Positions 42,901 through 50,863 of a stretch of DNA of 64,000 nt are shown piece by piece; the stretch's first letter is position 1, and every line of letters starts with the position of its first letter. The stretch covers positions 372,001-436,000 of the forward strand of contig NZ_JAPLET010000022.1 of assembly GCF_026391055.1 (NCBI RefSeq), in the 5' to 3' direction. The DNA comes from Spirosoma sp. (lineage in GTDB: Bacteria; Bacteroidota; Bacteroidia; Cytophagales; Spirosomataceae). The notes under the pieces are model-generated. The model saw nothing but the letters and a program-made list of their open reading frames with translations. It was not told where the DNA came from and searched no databases. A program made the translations under genes and the position numbers.

Positions 42901-43296
42901 CTCGTTAGCGAAGGGCTCGTCCGGCAGGTAGAATGTGGCGAACTAAAGCAAAGTCTGCTGGGCATTGTTTCGCATCCCGCTTTATCAGCCCTGTTCGATT
43001 CTACCTTGCGGATCGATACAGATCGCAGCATTCTAAGTAATAAGCGGGTACACGGCGCCCCGCACCGGGTGGTGCATTTCCCTGATGGGCACATCGTGCT
43101 CGTGCAATATGAGTCGAAAGCCCTTTCGCCGGAAGCAGAGGCTGTACCCGCATTGGAACCAGAATCGGCAAAAACGTACTCCCCAACGGACACCCTGAAG
43201 TACTTTACCCGTTTGTACCGGGATATGGGGTTTGCGGAAGTAGAAGGCCGGTTGGTGTATCTGGCTGACGAGCCCGATGTAGTGAAGGTGGTGTAA
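39934..43296 (+). CDS. RecB/AddA-like UvrD-family helicase with degenerate nuclease domain
   Basis: The 1120-residue SF1 helicase has Walker A 'SSAGSGKTYTLTKEYL' at residue 6, motif Ia 'AVTFTNAAANEMKNRI', Walker B 'ILIDEFQDTSRLQ' (near 395), motif III 'VGDGKQAIYRFRGGD', motif V 'VHKSKGLEFPVVII' and motif VI 'LYVAFTRPTDRLYVI'. The C-terminal ~130 residues align in style to the PD-(D/E)XK nuclease of AddA/RecB. However, the expected 'PDRVV' reads 'PHRVV' and the expected 'DYKTG' reads 'QYESK', so at least two catalytic acids and the Lys are gone. It probably unwinds double-strand breaks together with a separate nuclease subunit encoded elsewhere. No partner gene is adjacent. Confidence 0.9.
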   Translation: MFKIYSSSAGSGKTYTLTKEYLKLALRPGEKDDYFRRILAVTFTNAAANEMKNRILKNLSEMAGEKESPLLDVLVTELYGIESGAESFYETKIELRKKASTVFRTILHRYADFSVTTIDSFTQRVVMAFTDELGLPYSFDVEMDTDEVLELAIDNLIEKAGTDEMEEITTILSEYYTHTAAEGKSWNQLPELLKEFGRNLTSDQFYEAVNAAQKLSPGALRAIRAQLLNHNQQIETDIIGQGQRAWKLITDAGLDEKDFSYGASGVGGFLKAVAEGNAHKDAGTRVSNALTNKEWYTKKTPLPVQAMIDNMAEELGACISEILRIREESNHQVTLFDCLLPHLQKLALLKQMRLEFDDLLRKDGRVHISEFNKKILNIVASEPVPFLYERLGTKYNHILIDEFQDTSRLQFANLLPLIENSLGADHFNLAVGDGKQAIYRFRGGDMDQIVALHRKDLDTLKQAHNPGSWTADRIDMLDGHLKDELLDTNWRSAEPIVRFNNDFFEFTARKFESQHPKLTDVFDSQKLFHQKAQPKANLAGHVQIDFVAKDEATDKDLTAQMLEKAMEHLNKALDDGYKYGDIAILCRKKSHAKALANELNARRIPLVSADSLSLEFSDPVKWLVTLMQLLQRPDQKLLRYELLYLFHRVVQDIFPDNTLTTKLRSVAESDIDALYAYLAEEGYPLDPYALGQLNPYELAERLTAQFGLFNQAEHNPFLFRFLDEVLAFNQKRSGHLSDFLLYWEGVRQKISVEGNARNAVSIQTVHKSKGLEFPVVIIPFANWRVEPINDSTIWLDLSSIRSDILTHENSTGELTRLLSAPANTTSKLRGAPAVVAAQYEEELTRTFLENMNMLYVAFTRPTDRLYVISEAKDFSKGQQNTISHWLNAFLRDSEVARNCGCAWQEGVFSYQISLCADYFPHHKADDSLDEIVLDEIVSGHRGQDLQLRRQADRMFDVATFERTRERDRKLCAALSLIRGAESIDKVLRQLVSEGLVRQVECGELKQSLLGIVSHPALSALFDSTLRIDTDRSILSNKRVHGAPHRVVHFPDGHIVLVQYESKALSPEAEAVPALEPESAKTYSPTDTLKYFTRLYRDMGFAEVEGRLVYLADEPDVVKVV

Positions 43297-43328
43297 GAAT
43301 GTATGATACTCACAATAGGATGAATAGT

Positions 43329-44171
43329 ATGAAAGGTAGTTGCCGGAAAAAGATTTTAGGTTTGCTCGTTTTTTTTCAATCGACATTCATTGTCAGTGCG
43401 TCTCTGGCTCAGTCGCCTTATGCATTAAAGACGGGTCGGGAGCTTACCCTGCTGGGGGCGGGTGTCGCATCGTTTGGCACATCCGTCCTGCTCGGTTCAA
43501 CCGTCGACCCGCTGACCAGCGCTCAGGTAGCGTCTCTTAATCGAACGGAAGTCAATACGTTCGATCGGAGCGCGACCTACCACTGGTCACCAACTGCCGA
43601 TAAGCTGAGCGATGTGGCACTGGCCGGAAATGTAGCAACGCTAGGTTTACTGGCTCTGGGCACGAAAACGATGCGGCAGGATTTTAAAACGGTTGCCGTG
43701 ATGTATATCGAAACGATAGCTCTGTCCAGTGGTATCGAACGGACCGTAAAGGCTATTACACAGCGGAGTCGGCCGTTTGTACACAACCCCGCTGCGCCAT
43801 TGGAAGAGAAACTGACACGCGATGCCAGCCAGTCGTTTTTCTCCGGCCACGCCACCATTTCCTTTTCCACGGCGGTCTTTATGGGTGAAGTATTTCGGCA
43901 TTATTTTCCGCATTCCCGACTAAAACCGGTTGTTTGGGTTGGAGCGTTGGGGCTGGCATCTGCCTCGTCTATCCTTCGCTATGAAGCCGGTTTGCACTAC
44001 CCGACTGACTTGCTCGCCGGGGCCGCATTCGGGTCGCTGGTGGGTTGGGGGATCCCGAAACTACATGAGGTTAAAAACCAGAGCGAACTGGGCCGTCGGT
44101 TGGATATACAGCCTTGGAGTAACGGCGCGGCCAATGGAATTTACCTGCGCTTAGCGGTGTTTTCGCGTTAA
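43329..44171 (+). CDS. PAP2-family phosphatase
   Basis: This is a ~280-residue secreted or membrane phosphatase. The start at 43329 (MKGSCRKK, then a hydrophobic signal ending 'SLAQ') fits a signal peptide. In-frame ATGs at 43299 and 43320 are alternatives. The three PAP2 motifs are present: KAITQRSRP (KX6RP), 'SFFSGHATISF' (SGH) and 'RYEAGLHYPTD' (RX5HX3D). Such enzymes remove phosphate from lipid carriers such as undecaprenyl pyrophosphate or phosphatidate in the periplasm. It begins 32 bp after the helicase stop and is followed by a small membrane protein 15 bp later. Confidence 0.9.
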   Translation: MKGSCRKKILGLLVFFQSTFIVSASLAQSPYALKTGRELTLLGAGVASFGTSVLLGSTVDPLTSAQVASLNRTEVNTFDRSATYHWSPTADKLSDVALAGNVATLGLLALGTKTMRQDFKTVAVMYIETIALSSGIERTVKAITQRSRPFVHNPAAPLEEKLTRDASQSFFSGHATISFSTAVFMGEVFRHYFPHSRLKPVVWVGALGLASASSILRYEAGLHYPTDLLAGAAFGSLVGWGIPKLHEVKNQSELGRRLDIQPWSNGAANGIYLRLAVFSR

Positions 44172-44186
44172 TAGATATAATCTTCT

Positions 44187-44498
44187 ATGAATATACTGAT
44201 GTTGTGTACGGGTATTGGGCTTGCGCTGCTGGGAGCTGGCATCTGGCGTTATAAGGCAACGCACCTCTTATCGAACGTGGACAGTAATCAAGTTGATCCG
44301 TCAAAAAAAGACGGCCTGGCCCGGTATGCAGGGCTGTATTGTATAGGAGTTGGAGGTATCTTTTTCGGATTGTCCTTTGTAATTGAACGGTTCACAACAG
44401 AAAGAGAGTTACTTCTTGTAATTGGTGGTACGGTGGTCCTCATTATGATTGCCACTGCTATTTATTTGTCGGGGCTGGGGCGTTTCATGAAGAAGTAG
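44187..44498 (+). CDS. Small membrane protein, DUF3784-like
   Basis: The 103-residue protein has three hydrophobic segments (about 1-20, 50-66 and 76-95). A polar segment, 'YKATHLLSNVDSNQVDPSKKDGLARYAG', lies between the first two. This pattern resembles the DUF3784 family (a membrane helix, then a conserved polar stretch, then two helices), but I am unsure. The function is unknown. The close spacing to the PAP2 gene suggests cotranscription. Confidence 0.6.
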   Translation: MNILMLCTGIGLALLGAGIWRYKATHLLSNVDSNQVDPSKKDGLARYAGLYCIGVGGIFFGLSFVIERFTTERELLLVIGGTVVLIMIATAIYLSGLGRFMKK

Positions 44499-44533
44499 AG
44501 AGTGCCTGCCGTTCATCTGTGAGTTTTACTGAA

Positions 44534-45493
44534 ATGACTAAAATTACTGAACACATCAAAGCCGCTAACGGCAAACCTATTTTCTCTATTGAAGTCATTC
44601 CGCCCATCAAGGGGGATAATCTGAAAAGTCTGCTCGATAATATCGAGCCGCTCATGGAGTTCAAGCCGCCCTTTATTGATGTTACCTACCACCGTGAAGA
44701 ATACATTGAACGGCCCCTTCCCGATGGCACCATTCAGAAAATAGTAACCCGCAAACGGCCCGGTACCGTGGGTATCTGTTCGGCCATCATGCATCGGTTT
44801 GGGGTGGACCCCGTACCGCACGTGCTTTGTGGAGGGTTCAGCCGGGAAGAAACCGAAGATTTCCTGATCGACCTGCATTACCTGGGTATCGATAACGCGT
44901 TGGTGCTTCGTGGCGATCCGGCCAAGCCGTTCTCGACCTTCAAAGCCAAAGAAAATGGCTATTCCTACGCCAGTGAATTGGTTGAGCAGGTGGCCAATAT
45001 GAACAAGGGTATCTACCTGCACGAAGAAGATACGGCTTTGGCTCCCAGTAACTTCTGTATTGGCGTAGCGGCTTATCCCGAAAAACATTTCGAAGCTGTT
45101 GATCACGACATTGACTTTCAGTACCTCAAACAGAAAATTGATAAAGGGGCGGATTACATCGTAACCCAGATGTTCTTCGACAATGCCAAATACCTGAGTT
45201 TTGTGGAGCGCTGTCGGCAGGAGGGGATCATGGTGCCAATAATCCCAGGTTTAAAACCACTCAGCACTCGCAAGCATCTCCAGATTCTACCAAAGCTGTT
45301 TCACCTTCACATGCCGGAGGATTTGGTCCGTGCCGTTGAAGCCTGCGAAAACGACCAGCAGGCTCGGCAGGTGGGAGTGGAGTGGTGCATTCAGCAGTGC
45401 CGCGAGTTGATAAAAGCGGGCGCTCCTGTTATGCACTTCTACACCATGGGCAAATCCGACAACATCATGAAAATTGCTCAGGAAGTTTTCTAA
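44534..45493 (+). CDS. metF: Methylenetetrahydrofolate reductase
   Basis: The 319-residue FAD enzyme reduces 5,10-methylene-THF to 5-methyl-THF for methionine synthesis. The ATG at 44534 (MTKITEHIKAANGKPIFSIE) is chosen over an upstream in-frame GTG. Family features: 'FSIEVIPPIKG' with the catalytic Glu, 'PPFIDVTYH', 'DLHYLGIDNALVLRGDP', 'IGVAAYPEKH', 'QKIDKGADYIVTQMFFDNAKY' and 'VPIIPGLKPL'. The length fits bacterial MetF. It ends at a bidirectional hairpin shared with rhaT. Confidence 0.95.
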   Translation: MTKITEHIKAANGKPIFSIEVIPPIKGDNLKSLLDNIEPLMEFKPPFIDVTYHREEYIERPLPDGTIQKIVTRKRPGTVGICSAIMHRFGVDPVPHVLCGGFSREETEDFLIDLHYLGIDNALVLRGDPAKPFSTFKAKENGYSYASELVEQVANMNKGIYLHEEDTALAPSNFCIGVAAYPEKHFEAVDHDIDFQYLKQKIDKGADYIVTQMFFDNAKYLSFVERCRQEGIMVPIIPGLKPLSTRKHLQILPKLFHLHMPEDLVRAVEACENDQQARQVGVEWCIQQCRELIKAGAPVMHFYTMGKSDNIMKIAQEVF

Positions 45494-45510
45494 AACGACT
45501 GCACTTGTAT

Positions 45511-45564
45511 AAAACGGTTGGGGGTCGTGGTTTCAGATTTGAAACCACGACCCCCAACCGTTTT
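45511..45564. terminator. Perfect 24-bp bidirectional hairpin between metF and rhaT
   Basis: Arms 45511-45534 and 45541-45564 are perfect over 24 bp with a 6-nt loop. A/T tracts lie at both outer ends. It separates convergent genes and can terminate both. Confidence 0.85.
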
Positions 45565-45580
45565 AAATGGAAATAGGGTT

Positions 45581-46618
45581 CTATTCGGCCAGATAGTTGC
45601 CAATGCCGACAATAACTGTCGAGAGAACTACCATAGTAATGCCTAGTGAGATCGTCCGCATGGTTGGCTTGTTGGCACCCCGCCATTCGTGCAGGTAAAG
45701 GCCCCAAAAACTACTGAAGGCAATGATAAAAGCCATGTGCAGGGTCCAGCCCGAGAAACGGTATTCGCCCATTTTACTGTCGCCCATACCGTAGAAGAAG
45801 AACTGGAAATACCAGGTGAAGCCAGCCATAGCACAGAAAATAATATTTTTCAGAATGGGGGCGGACATGTTCCCATAGTCTGTATACGTTTTGTTGCGTA
45901 TGTTCAGATAGATGGTCCAGATGGCGTTGGTGGTCAGCCCGCCGAGGAGAATAATGACCAGAGCGGCATTGTTCATGTACAGCGGATCGGTTCCATTCTT
46001 AACGGCCAGATCGGCAATGGGTTGCCCGGCGGTGAGGCCGAATGAAAAACAGGCGCTCATGATTCCCGAAAATATCGCCACCATTAGCCCTTTTCGAATA
46101 TCAAATTCGGCAATAACGGCCTTTTTCTGTTCGTCAGTCAGTGACCGTTCTTTCATCATCCCGGCGATCCCGCAAATAGAAATGCCTAATACGCAAACGG
46201 CCAGCCCCAGCATAATGACCTGCCCGGAAGTTGTACCGACCAGGGTACCAAACTGCCCTTGCCAGATAGGCGGTACGAGTGTACCAAAAACGGCGCAAAG
46301 GCCCAGCGTAACGGCCATGCCGAGCGACAGACCCAGGTAACGCATGGCCAGGCCAAACGTCAGCCCACCAAAGCCCCATAAAACACCCCAGAAATACGTC
46401 CAGAAAATGGTGTCGCTGGACGACTTTGCCAGTACATCGAAGAGATTGGGCACGGTGAGTGAACCAAGCAGTAAAGGAGCGGCCAGCCAGGAAAACAAGC
46501 CACCAATGAGCCAGTAACTTTCCCAGGCCCAGCCACGGACTTTTTTGTACGGTAGATAAAAACTGCCGGAGGCAAAGCCCCCCAGCGCATGAAAGATAAC
46601 ACCCAGGAATACGGCCAC
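45581..46618 (-). CDS. rhaT: L-rhamnose-proton symporter
   Basis: The 345-residue inner-membrane protein has about ten hydrophobic segments and the RhaT features: 'GVIFHALGGFASGSFYLPYKKVRGWAWESYWL' at the N-terminus, 'GLSLGMAVTLGLCAVFGT' and 'GIAGMMKERSL'. It imports L-rhamnose with protons. The GTG at 46618 is chosen because it gives the usual RhaT length and N-terminus. An ATG at 46702 would add 28 polar residues and run through the candidate operator. It diverges from rhaEW, so both likely share regulation by rhamnose. Confidence 0.9.
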   Translation of the reverse strand: MAVFLGVIFHALGGFASGSFYLPYKKVRGWAWESYWLIGGLFSWLAAPLLLGSLTVPNLFDVLAKSSSDTIFWTYFWGVLWGFGGLTFGLAMRYLGLSLGMAVTLGLCAVFGTLVPPIWQGQFGTLVGTTSGQVIMLGLAVCVLGISICGIAGMMKERSLTDEQKKAVIAEFDIRKGLMVAIFSGIMSACFSFGLTAGQPIADLAVKNGTDPLYMNNAALVIILLGGLTTNAIWTIYLNIRNKTYTDYGNMSAPILKNIIFCAMAGFTWYFQFFFYGMGDSKMGEYRFSGWTLHMAFIIAFSSFWGLYLHEWRGANKPTMRTISLGITMVVLSTVIVGIGNYLAE

Positions 46619-46671
46619 TTTTCTTGATTTTTTTCGAATGTATTGACTCTCCTTACCAAAACTTACCTGTT

Positions 46672-46732
46672 CTCTCCTGCCCGTTAGCGGGGGGCATATC
46701 AATAAAATTATTTAATAACGCTAACAGGAGAG
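46672..46732. promoter_or_regulatory. Candidate operator between rhaT and rhaEW
   Basis: An interrupted inverted repeat lies in the divergent rhaT/rhaEW region. The left arm is at about 46672-46688 (ctctcctg, then gttagcg) and the right arm at 46719-46732 (cgctaac, then aggagag). The left arm has a short insertion. Between them is an AT-rich stretch. The position and symmetry suggest a regulator site responding to rhamnose. No regulator gene is in this window. Confidence 0.4.
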
Positions 46733-46761
46733 TACATGAAGCAGGAGAAAAAAGATTGCAG

Positions 46762-46769
46762 TTACTTTG
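46762..46769 (+). promoter_or_regulatory. TTACTTTG -7-like element of rhaEW
   Basis: This matches TAnnTTTG at all but the second base and lies 42 bp before the ATG at 46812. It fits as the promoter of the rhamnose catabolic genes and argues against the in-frame TTG at 46767 as start. Confidence 0.4.
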
Positions 46770-46811
46770 TCTAAAACAAGATTGCTGACGGATACTACTT
46801 ACTTATTTTCT

Positions 46812-48917
46812 ATGAATACCACGCAAGCGTTCAATTATGTTAGCTACCTCTGGGATGATAAAAAGGCGGCAGAACTGGCTGGCGATGAAGTCGCCCTGTT
46901 TATTTACCGCTCAAATCTGCTCGGAGCCGACCTGCGCCTAACGAACTATGCCGGCGGAAATACATCGGTCAAGTTGATGGAAACCAATCCATTGACGGGC
47001 GAGCCGGTCGAGGTGATGTGGGTGAAAGGATCGGGTGGAGATATTGGTACATTGACGAAGAAAGGATGCGCTAACCTCTACGTGGATCGGCTTCATGCGT
47101 TGAAAAAACGGTACCGGGGCCTTGAGTTCGAAGATGAGATGGTTGGCCTGTTCGACCACTGCCTGTTCGACCCCAAATGTGCCGCTCCATCCATTGATAC
47201 ACCTTTACACGGCTTACTGCCTTTCAAACATATTGACCACCTGCACCCCGACGCGCTGATTGCCATTGCCGCGAGCCGCGATGGAGAAGCCATCATGCAC
47301 GAAATCTGGGGCGACCAGCTGGCCTGGCTTCCTTGGCAGCGACCCGGCTTCGACCTGGGCCTGAAACTGGAAGAAACCGTTAAGAATAACCCGAATCTGC
47401 GGGGTGTTATTCTCGGCGGACACGGCCTGTTCACTTGGGGTGATACGTCTTACGAATCGTATATGAATACGCTGGAAGTCATCGAACAGGCTTCCGAATA
47501 CCTGAACGCTAACTACGGTAAAAAACGGCCCGTATTTGGTGGCGCTGCCCGCGAAAATACCGATGCCGACACCCGTAAAACACAGGCCGCAGCACTCATG
47601 CCGGTTTTACGTGGTCTGGCTTCGGGTCACCGCCGGATGATCGGTCATTTTACCGACGATGAACGGGTACTCGAATTTGTTAACTCCAACGATCTGCCCC
47701 GGCTTGCGCGCCTGGGCACCAGTTGCCCCGACCACTTCCTGCGGACAAAAATCCGCCCGCTGGTTCTTGACCCCGAACAGCTTTCGGGTGAGGGCAGCAG
47801 CGCCTACCTGGAAAAGGCTTTTGCCGATTACCGAGCCGATTATGAAGCCTATTACGAGCGCAACAAGCATGACAATAGCCCCGCCATCCGCGATCCGAAT
47901 CCGGTGGTGATTCTGTGGCCGGGCGTGGGCATGTTCACTTTCGCCAAAGACAAGCAAACGGCACGGGTGGCAGCCGAGTTTTATACCAACGCCATCAACG
48001 TAATGAAAGGGGCCGAAGCGGTTTCGGATTACGTCGGGCTGCCCGAGCAGGAAGCGTTTGATATTGAATACTGGCTGCTGGAAGAAGCTAAACTTCAGCG
48101 GATGCCAAAACCTAAACCACTGTCGGGCAAGATTGCCCTGATTACGGGCAGCGCCGGGGGGATTGGTAAAGCCATCGCCAAAGCCTTTCTGGCCGAAGGG
48201 GCTGTAGTCGTTATTAATGATAACGACGCCGATCGGCTGGCCGGTGCCAACGAAGAATTTCAGAAACAGTATGGTAAAGATGCGTACACAGCCGCTTTGC
48301 TGGACGTAACCGACTCTGGCACCATTGCCAATACCTACAGTGCCGCTGCACTCGCTTTTGGCGGGGTTGATATCGTGGTGAACTGCGCTGGCCTGAGCAT
48401 TTCAAAACCCATTGAAGAGCATACTGAAAAGGACTGGGATCTGCTGTACGACGTGTTGGTGAAAGGCCAGTTCCTGGTAACTCAGCAAGCCGTTGAGGTG
48501 ATGCGGAAGCAGAAACTGGGCGGTGATGTGCTGAACATCGTCAGTAAAAACGCGCTGGTTTCGGGCCCGAATAATGCCGGTTATGGCTCGGCCAAAGCGG
48601 CTCAGCTGCACCTGAGCCGCCTGAATGCCGCCGAACTGGGCAAAGACCATATCCGGGTCAATGTCGTGAACCCCGACGCGGTTATCTCCGACTCTAAAAT
48701 CTGGGCGGGTGCCTGGGCTGAAGGCCGTGCCAAAGCGTATGGTGTTTCGGTAGAAGAACTGCCCGGTTTTTACGCCAAACGTACCTTGCTGAACGAAATC
48801 ATTTTACCCGACGATATCGCCAATGCCTGCCTTGCCTTCGTAAACGGCTTACTGTCCAAGTCAACGGGCAACGTGCTGAACGTCGACGGTGGTGTAGCCA
48901 TGGCCTTTGTTCGGTAA
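46812..48917 (+). CDS. rhaEW: Bifunctional rhamnulose-1-phosphate aldolase / lactaldehyde dehydrogenase
   Basis: The 701-residue fusion has an N-terminal class II aldolase domain (about 20-400) with 'NYAGGNTSVKL', 'DHLHPDALIAIAAS' and 'GVILGGHGLFTWGDT'. The C-terminal short-chain dehydrogenase domain (about 435-700) has 'ALITGSAGGIGKAIAKAF' for NAD, 'NCAGLSISKPI', and the catalytic Tyr/Lys in 'NAGYGSAKAAQ'. It splits L-rhamnulose-1-phosphate into DHAP and L-lactaldehyde and oxidises the aldehyde to lactate, like the Bacillus RhaEW enzyme. It diverges from rhaT and is separated from rhaI by a transposase relic. Confidence 0.93.
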   Translation: MNTTQAFNYVSYLWDDKKAAELAGDEVALFIYRSNLLGADLRLTNYAGGNTSVKLMETNPLTGEPVEVMWVKGSGGDIGTLTKKGCANLYVDRLHALKKRYRGLEFEDEMVGLFDHCLFDPKCAAPSIDTPLHGLLPFKHIDHLHPDALIAIAASRDGEAIMHEIWGDQLAWLPWQRPGFDLGLKLEETVKNNPNLRGVILGGHGLFTWGDTSYESYMNTLEVIEQASEYLNANYGKKRPVFGGAARENTDADTRKTQAAALMPVLRGLASGHRRMIGHFTDDERVLEFVNSNDLPRLARLGTSCPDHFLRTKIRPLVLDPEQLSGEGSSAYLEKAFADYRADYEAYYERNKHDNSPAIRDPNPVVILWPGVGMFTFAKDKQTARVAAEFYTNAINVMKGAEAVSDYVGLPEQEAFDIEYWLLEEAKLQRMPKPKPLSGKIALITGSAGGIGKAIAKAFLAEGAVVVINDNDADRLAGANEEFQKQYGKDAYTAALLDVTDSGTIANTYSAAALAFGGVDIVVNCAGLSISKPIEEHTEKDWDLLYDVLVKGQFLVTQQAVEVMRKQKLGGDVLNIVSKNALVSGPNNAGYGSAKAAQLHLSRLNAAELGKDHIRVNVVNPDAVISDSKIWAGAWAEGRAKAYGVSVEELPGFYAKRTLLNEIILPDDIANACLAFVNGLLSKSTGNVLNVDGGVAMAFVR

Positions 48918-48923
48918 AAAAAG

Positions 48924-48966
48924 TGTCCGGTTTAGGGCTTTTAAACGACAAGCCCTAAACCGGACA
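48924..48966. terminator. Perfect 17-bp hairpin after rhaEW
   Basis: Arms 48924-48940 and 48950-48966 are perfect with a 9-nt loop. The A-run before the left arm would be a U-tract only for minus-strand transcripts, so it may end transcription from the relic on that strand and also attenuate rhaEW readthrough. Confidence 0.65.
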
Positions 48967-49041
48967 TCACAAATGGCCTGTACCAGCCCACAAATTTATT
49001 GGTGAGTTGATAAAACGGATCACGCGTAATTATCAACCGTT

Positions 49042-49412
49042 TCAAGGGTTTTCTGCATCACCCATTTTCATCGGGTGGTAATCCGTAATGGGCCATAAAC
49101 CGTTAAATCCATCCGTAAACATAGTGGTGTGGTGGTGTTCTTTCTGATTTAGGATGTACGTCCTTACCTGAGGTATGTGTGATTCGCGAACCGAAAAAGC
49201 ACCATAACCCGTTTGCCAGTCAAATGGAACAGTCGTCAGCTTCACCTGATTGAACGCATGTGATCTGCCGCCTTCAAGTTGTTTCATGACATCGGTGATG
49301 GATTTGCCTGGAGTAAGCAAAAACAACAAATGGACATAGTCCGCCACGCCACCAATACGTTGTATAAAGCACCCGTGTCAATGAACTGTTTGCGTAGGAA
49401 CGGCTCTTTGTG
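49042..49412 (-). pseudogene. Relic of an IS200-like/REP-associated tyrosine transposase
   Basis: The open part (49042-49347 from an internal Met) matches the centre and end of Y1 HUH transposases: 'GGVADYVHLLFLL', 'SITDVMKQLEGGRSHAFNQ', 'FDWQTGYGAFSV' and 'YILNQKEHH' with the catalytic Tyr. The HUH motif reads YVH, so one metal-binding His is lost. Just upstream, the matching frame hits a stop at 49378-49380. A fragment like the normal N-terminus ('HKEPFLRKQF') sits in another frame up to about 49412. The normal C-terminal ~25 residues are replaced. It is therefore a broken copy. It lies antisense within the rhamnose operon between rhaEW and rhaI. Confidence 0.78.
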
Positions 49413-49469
49413 ATAACTGTATTAATTTCCATTATTCTTCTTAATGGATATAAAAGCATCTGAACCCTT

Positions 49470-50744
49470 ATGAATCTCCAACCTGAACACATCGCCGAGT
49501 ATAATCAGACGCTGCTGGAAGGTCACCAGCGTAAACTGTCCTACTGGACACAGGAGGTGGCTAAAGCGGAGCCCATTATTCAGAAACTCATTGCCTTTCA
49601 GATCGCTATTCCGAGCTGGGCGCTGGGAACGGGCGGTACCCGTTTCGGTCGGTTTCCGGGTGGGGGAGAGCCGCGCAGTCTGGAAGAGAAAATCGCCGAT
49701 GTGGGCCTGTTGCATGCCCTGAACCGCGCCAGTGGTGCCATATCCCTGCACATCCCCTGGGACATTCCAACCGACCCGGAAGCCATCAAACAACTGGCCG
49801 CTCAGCATGGCCTGCGGTTCGATGCCGTCAACTCCAACACCTTTCAGGATCAGCCTGACGCCGAGCTGAGTTATAAATTCGGATCGCTCCAGCATGCCGA
49901 CCCCGCCGTTCGTCGGCAGGCGATCGACCACAACATTGAGGTGATCCGGCATGGCGTGGCGCTGGGCTCTACAGCCCTCACCGTCTGGCTGTCGGATGGC
50001 TCCTGTTTCCCCGGACAGCTTAATTTTCGGAAAGCCTTTGACCGAACACTGTCGAGCCTGGAAGAAATTTACGCGGCACTCCCGGACGACTGGAAAGTAT
50101 TTGTCGAGTACAAAGCCTTCGAACCTAACTTTTATTCGATGACCGTTGGCGACTGGGGCAGCAGCTTCCTCTACGCCAACAAACTCGGCCCGAAAGCCTA
50201 TACGCTGGTCGATCTTGGCCACCACCTGCCCAATGCCAACATCGAGCAGATTGTCGCTATTTTACTCCATCAGGGTAAACTAGGTGGTTTCCATTTTAAC
50301 GATTCCAAATACGGAGACGATGACCTGACGGCAGGCAGTATCAAACCATATCAGCTTTTCCTGATCTTCACCGAACTGGTCGATGGCCTGGATGCCAAAG
50401 GTATGAACCACGCTACCGACCTTGGCTGGATGATCGACGCCAGCCACAACGTAAAAGATCCGCTCGAAGACCTGCTTCAGTCGGTCGAAGCCATCCAGCT
50501 GGCGTATGCCCAGGCCCTGTTAGTGGACCGCGAAGCACTGGAAGAAGCCCGCGAAGCCAACGATGCCGTTCGGGCACAGGAGATTTTACAGGATGCTTTC
50601 CGCACAGATGTTCGGCCGCTGGTTGCTGAAGCGCGTCGGCGGGCCGGTGCATCACTGAACCCACTTGGCTTATACCGGCAACTGGACGTTCGCCAGCAAC
50701 TGATCGGTGAGCGTGGTGCCAAAACAGTTGCTACGGGACTTTAA
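49470..50744 (+). CDS. rhaI: L-rhamnose isomerase (Pseudomonas stutzeri-type)
   Basis: The 424-residue TIM-barrel sugar isomerase interconverts L-rhamnose and L-rhamnulose. Features include 'FQIAIPSWALGTGGTRFGRFPGGGEPR' near the N-terminus, 'SLHIPWDIP', 'LGSTALTVWLSDGSCFPGQ', 'VFVEYKAFEPNFYS' with the metal-binding Glu, 'LVDLGHHLPNANIEQI' and 'GGFHFNDSKYGDDDL' with the metal-binding His/Asp cluster. It belongs to the RhaI type rather than the E. coli RhaA type. It is followed by an intergenic repeat and rhaB. Confidence 0.94.
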   Translation: MNLQPEHIAEYNQTLLEGHQRKLSYWTQEVAKAEPIIQKLIAFQIAIPSWALGTGGTRFGRFPGGGEPRSLEEKIADVGLLHALNRASGAISLHIPWDIPTDPEAIKQLAAQHGLRFDAVNSNTFQDQPDAELSYKFGSLQHADPAVRRQAIDHNIEVIRHGVALGSTALTVWLSDGSCFPGQLNFRKAFDRTLSSLEEIYAALPDDWKVFVEYKAFEPNFYSMTVGDWGSSFLYANKLGPKAYTLVDLGHHLPNANIEQIVAILLHQGKLGGFHFNDSKYGDDDLTAGSIKPYQLFLIFTELVDGLDAKGMNHATDLGWMIDASHNVKDPLEDLLQSVEAIQLAYAQALLVDREALEEAREANDAVRAQEILQDAFRTDVRPLVAEARRRAGASLNPLGLYRQLDVRQQLIGERGAKTVATGL

Positions 50745-50747
50745 CTT

Positions 50748-50855
50748 AATTATGAATGAGTGAATGATAGATTGAGTGAATAGCCGATGATCGCTTAATC
50801 ACTACTTCGGTGGGTCTTATTATTCACTCATTTTATCGTTTACTGATTCATAATT
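50748..50855. repeat. Imperfect 35-bp inverted repeat between rhaI and rhaB
   Basis: Arms 50748-50782 and 50821-50855 pair over 35 bp with about six mismatches, around a 38-nt loop. The core gagtgaatga(t/a) motif recurs in the gap between mlaF and mlaE. It fills the rhaI-rhaB gap almost exactly and looks like a dispersed palindromic repeat. Confidence 0.6.
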
Positions 50856-50863
50856 GATACTTC

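Noticed and set aside
46767..46811. TTG start giving a 15-residue extension to RhaEW
   Set aside because: The TTG is part of the putative -7 element, and the ATG at 46812 matches the usual N-terminus.
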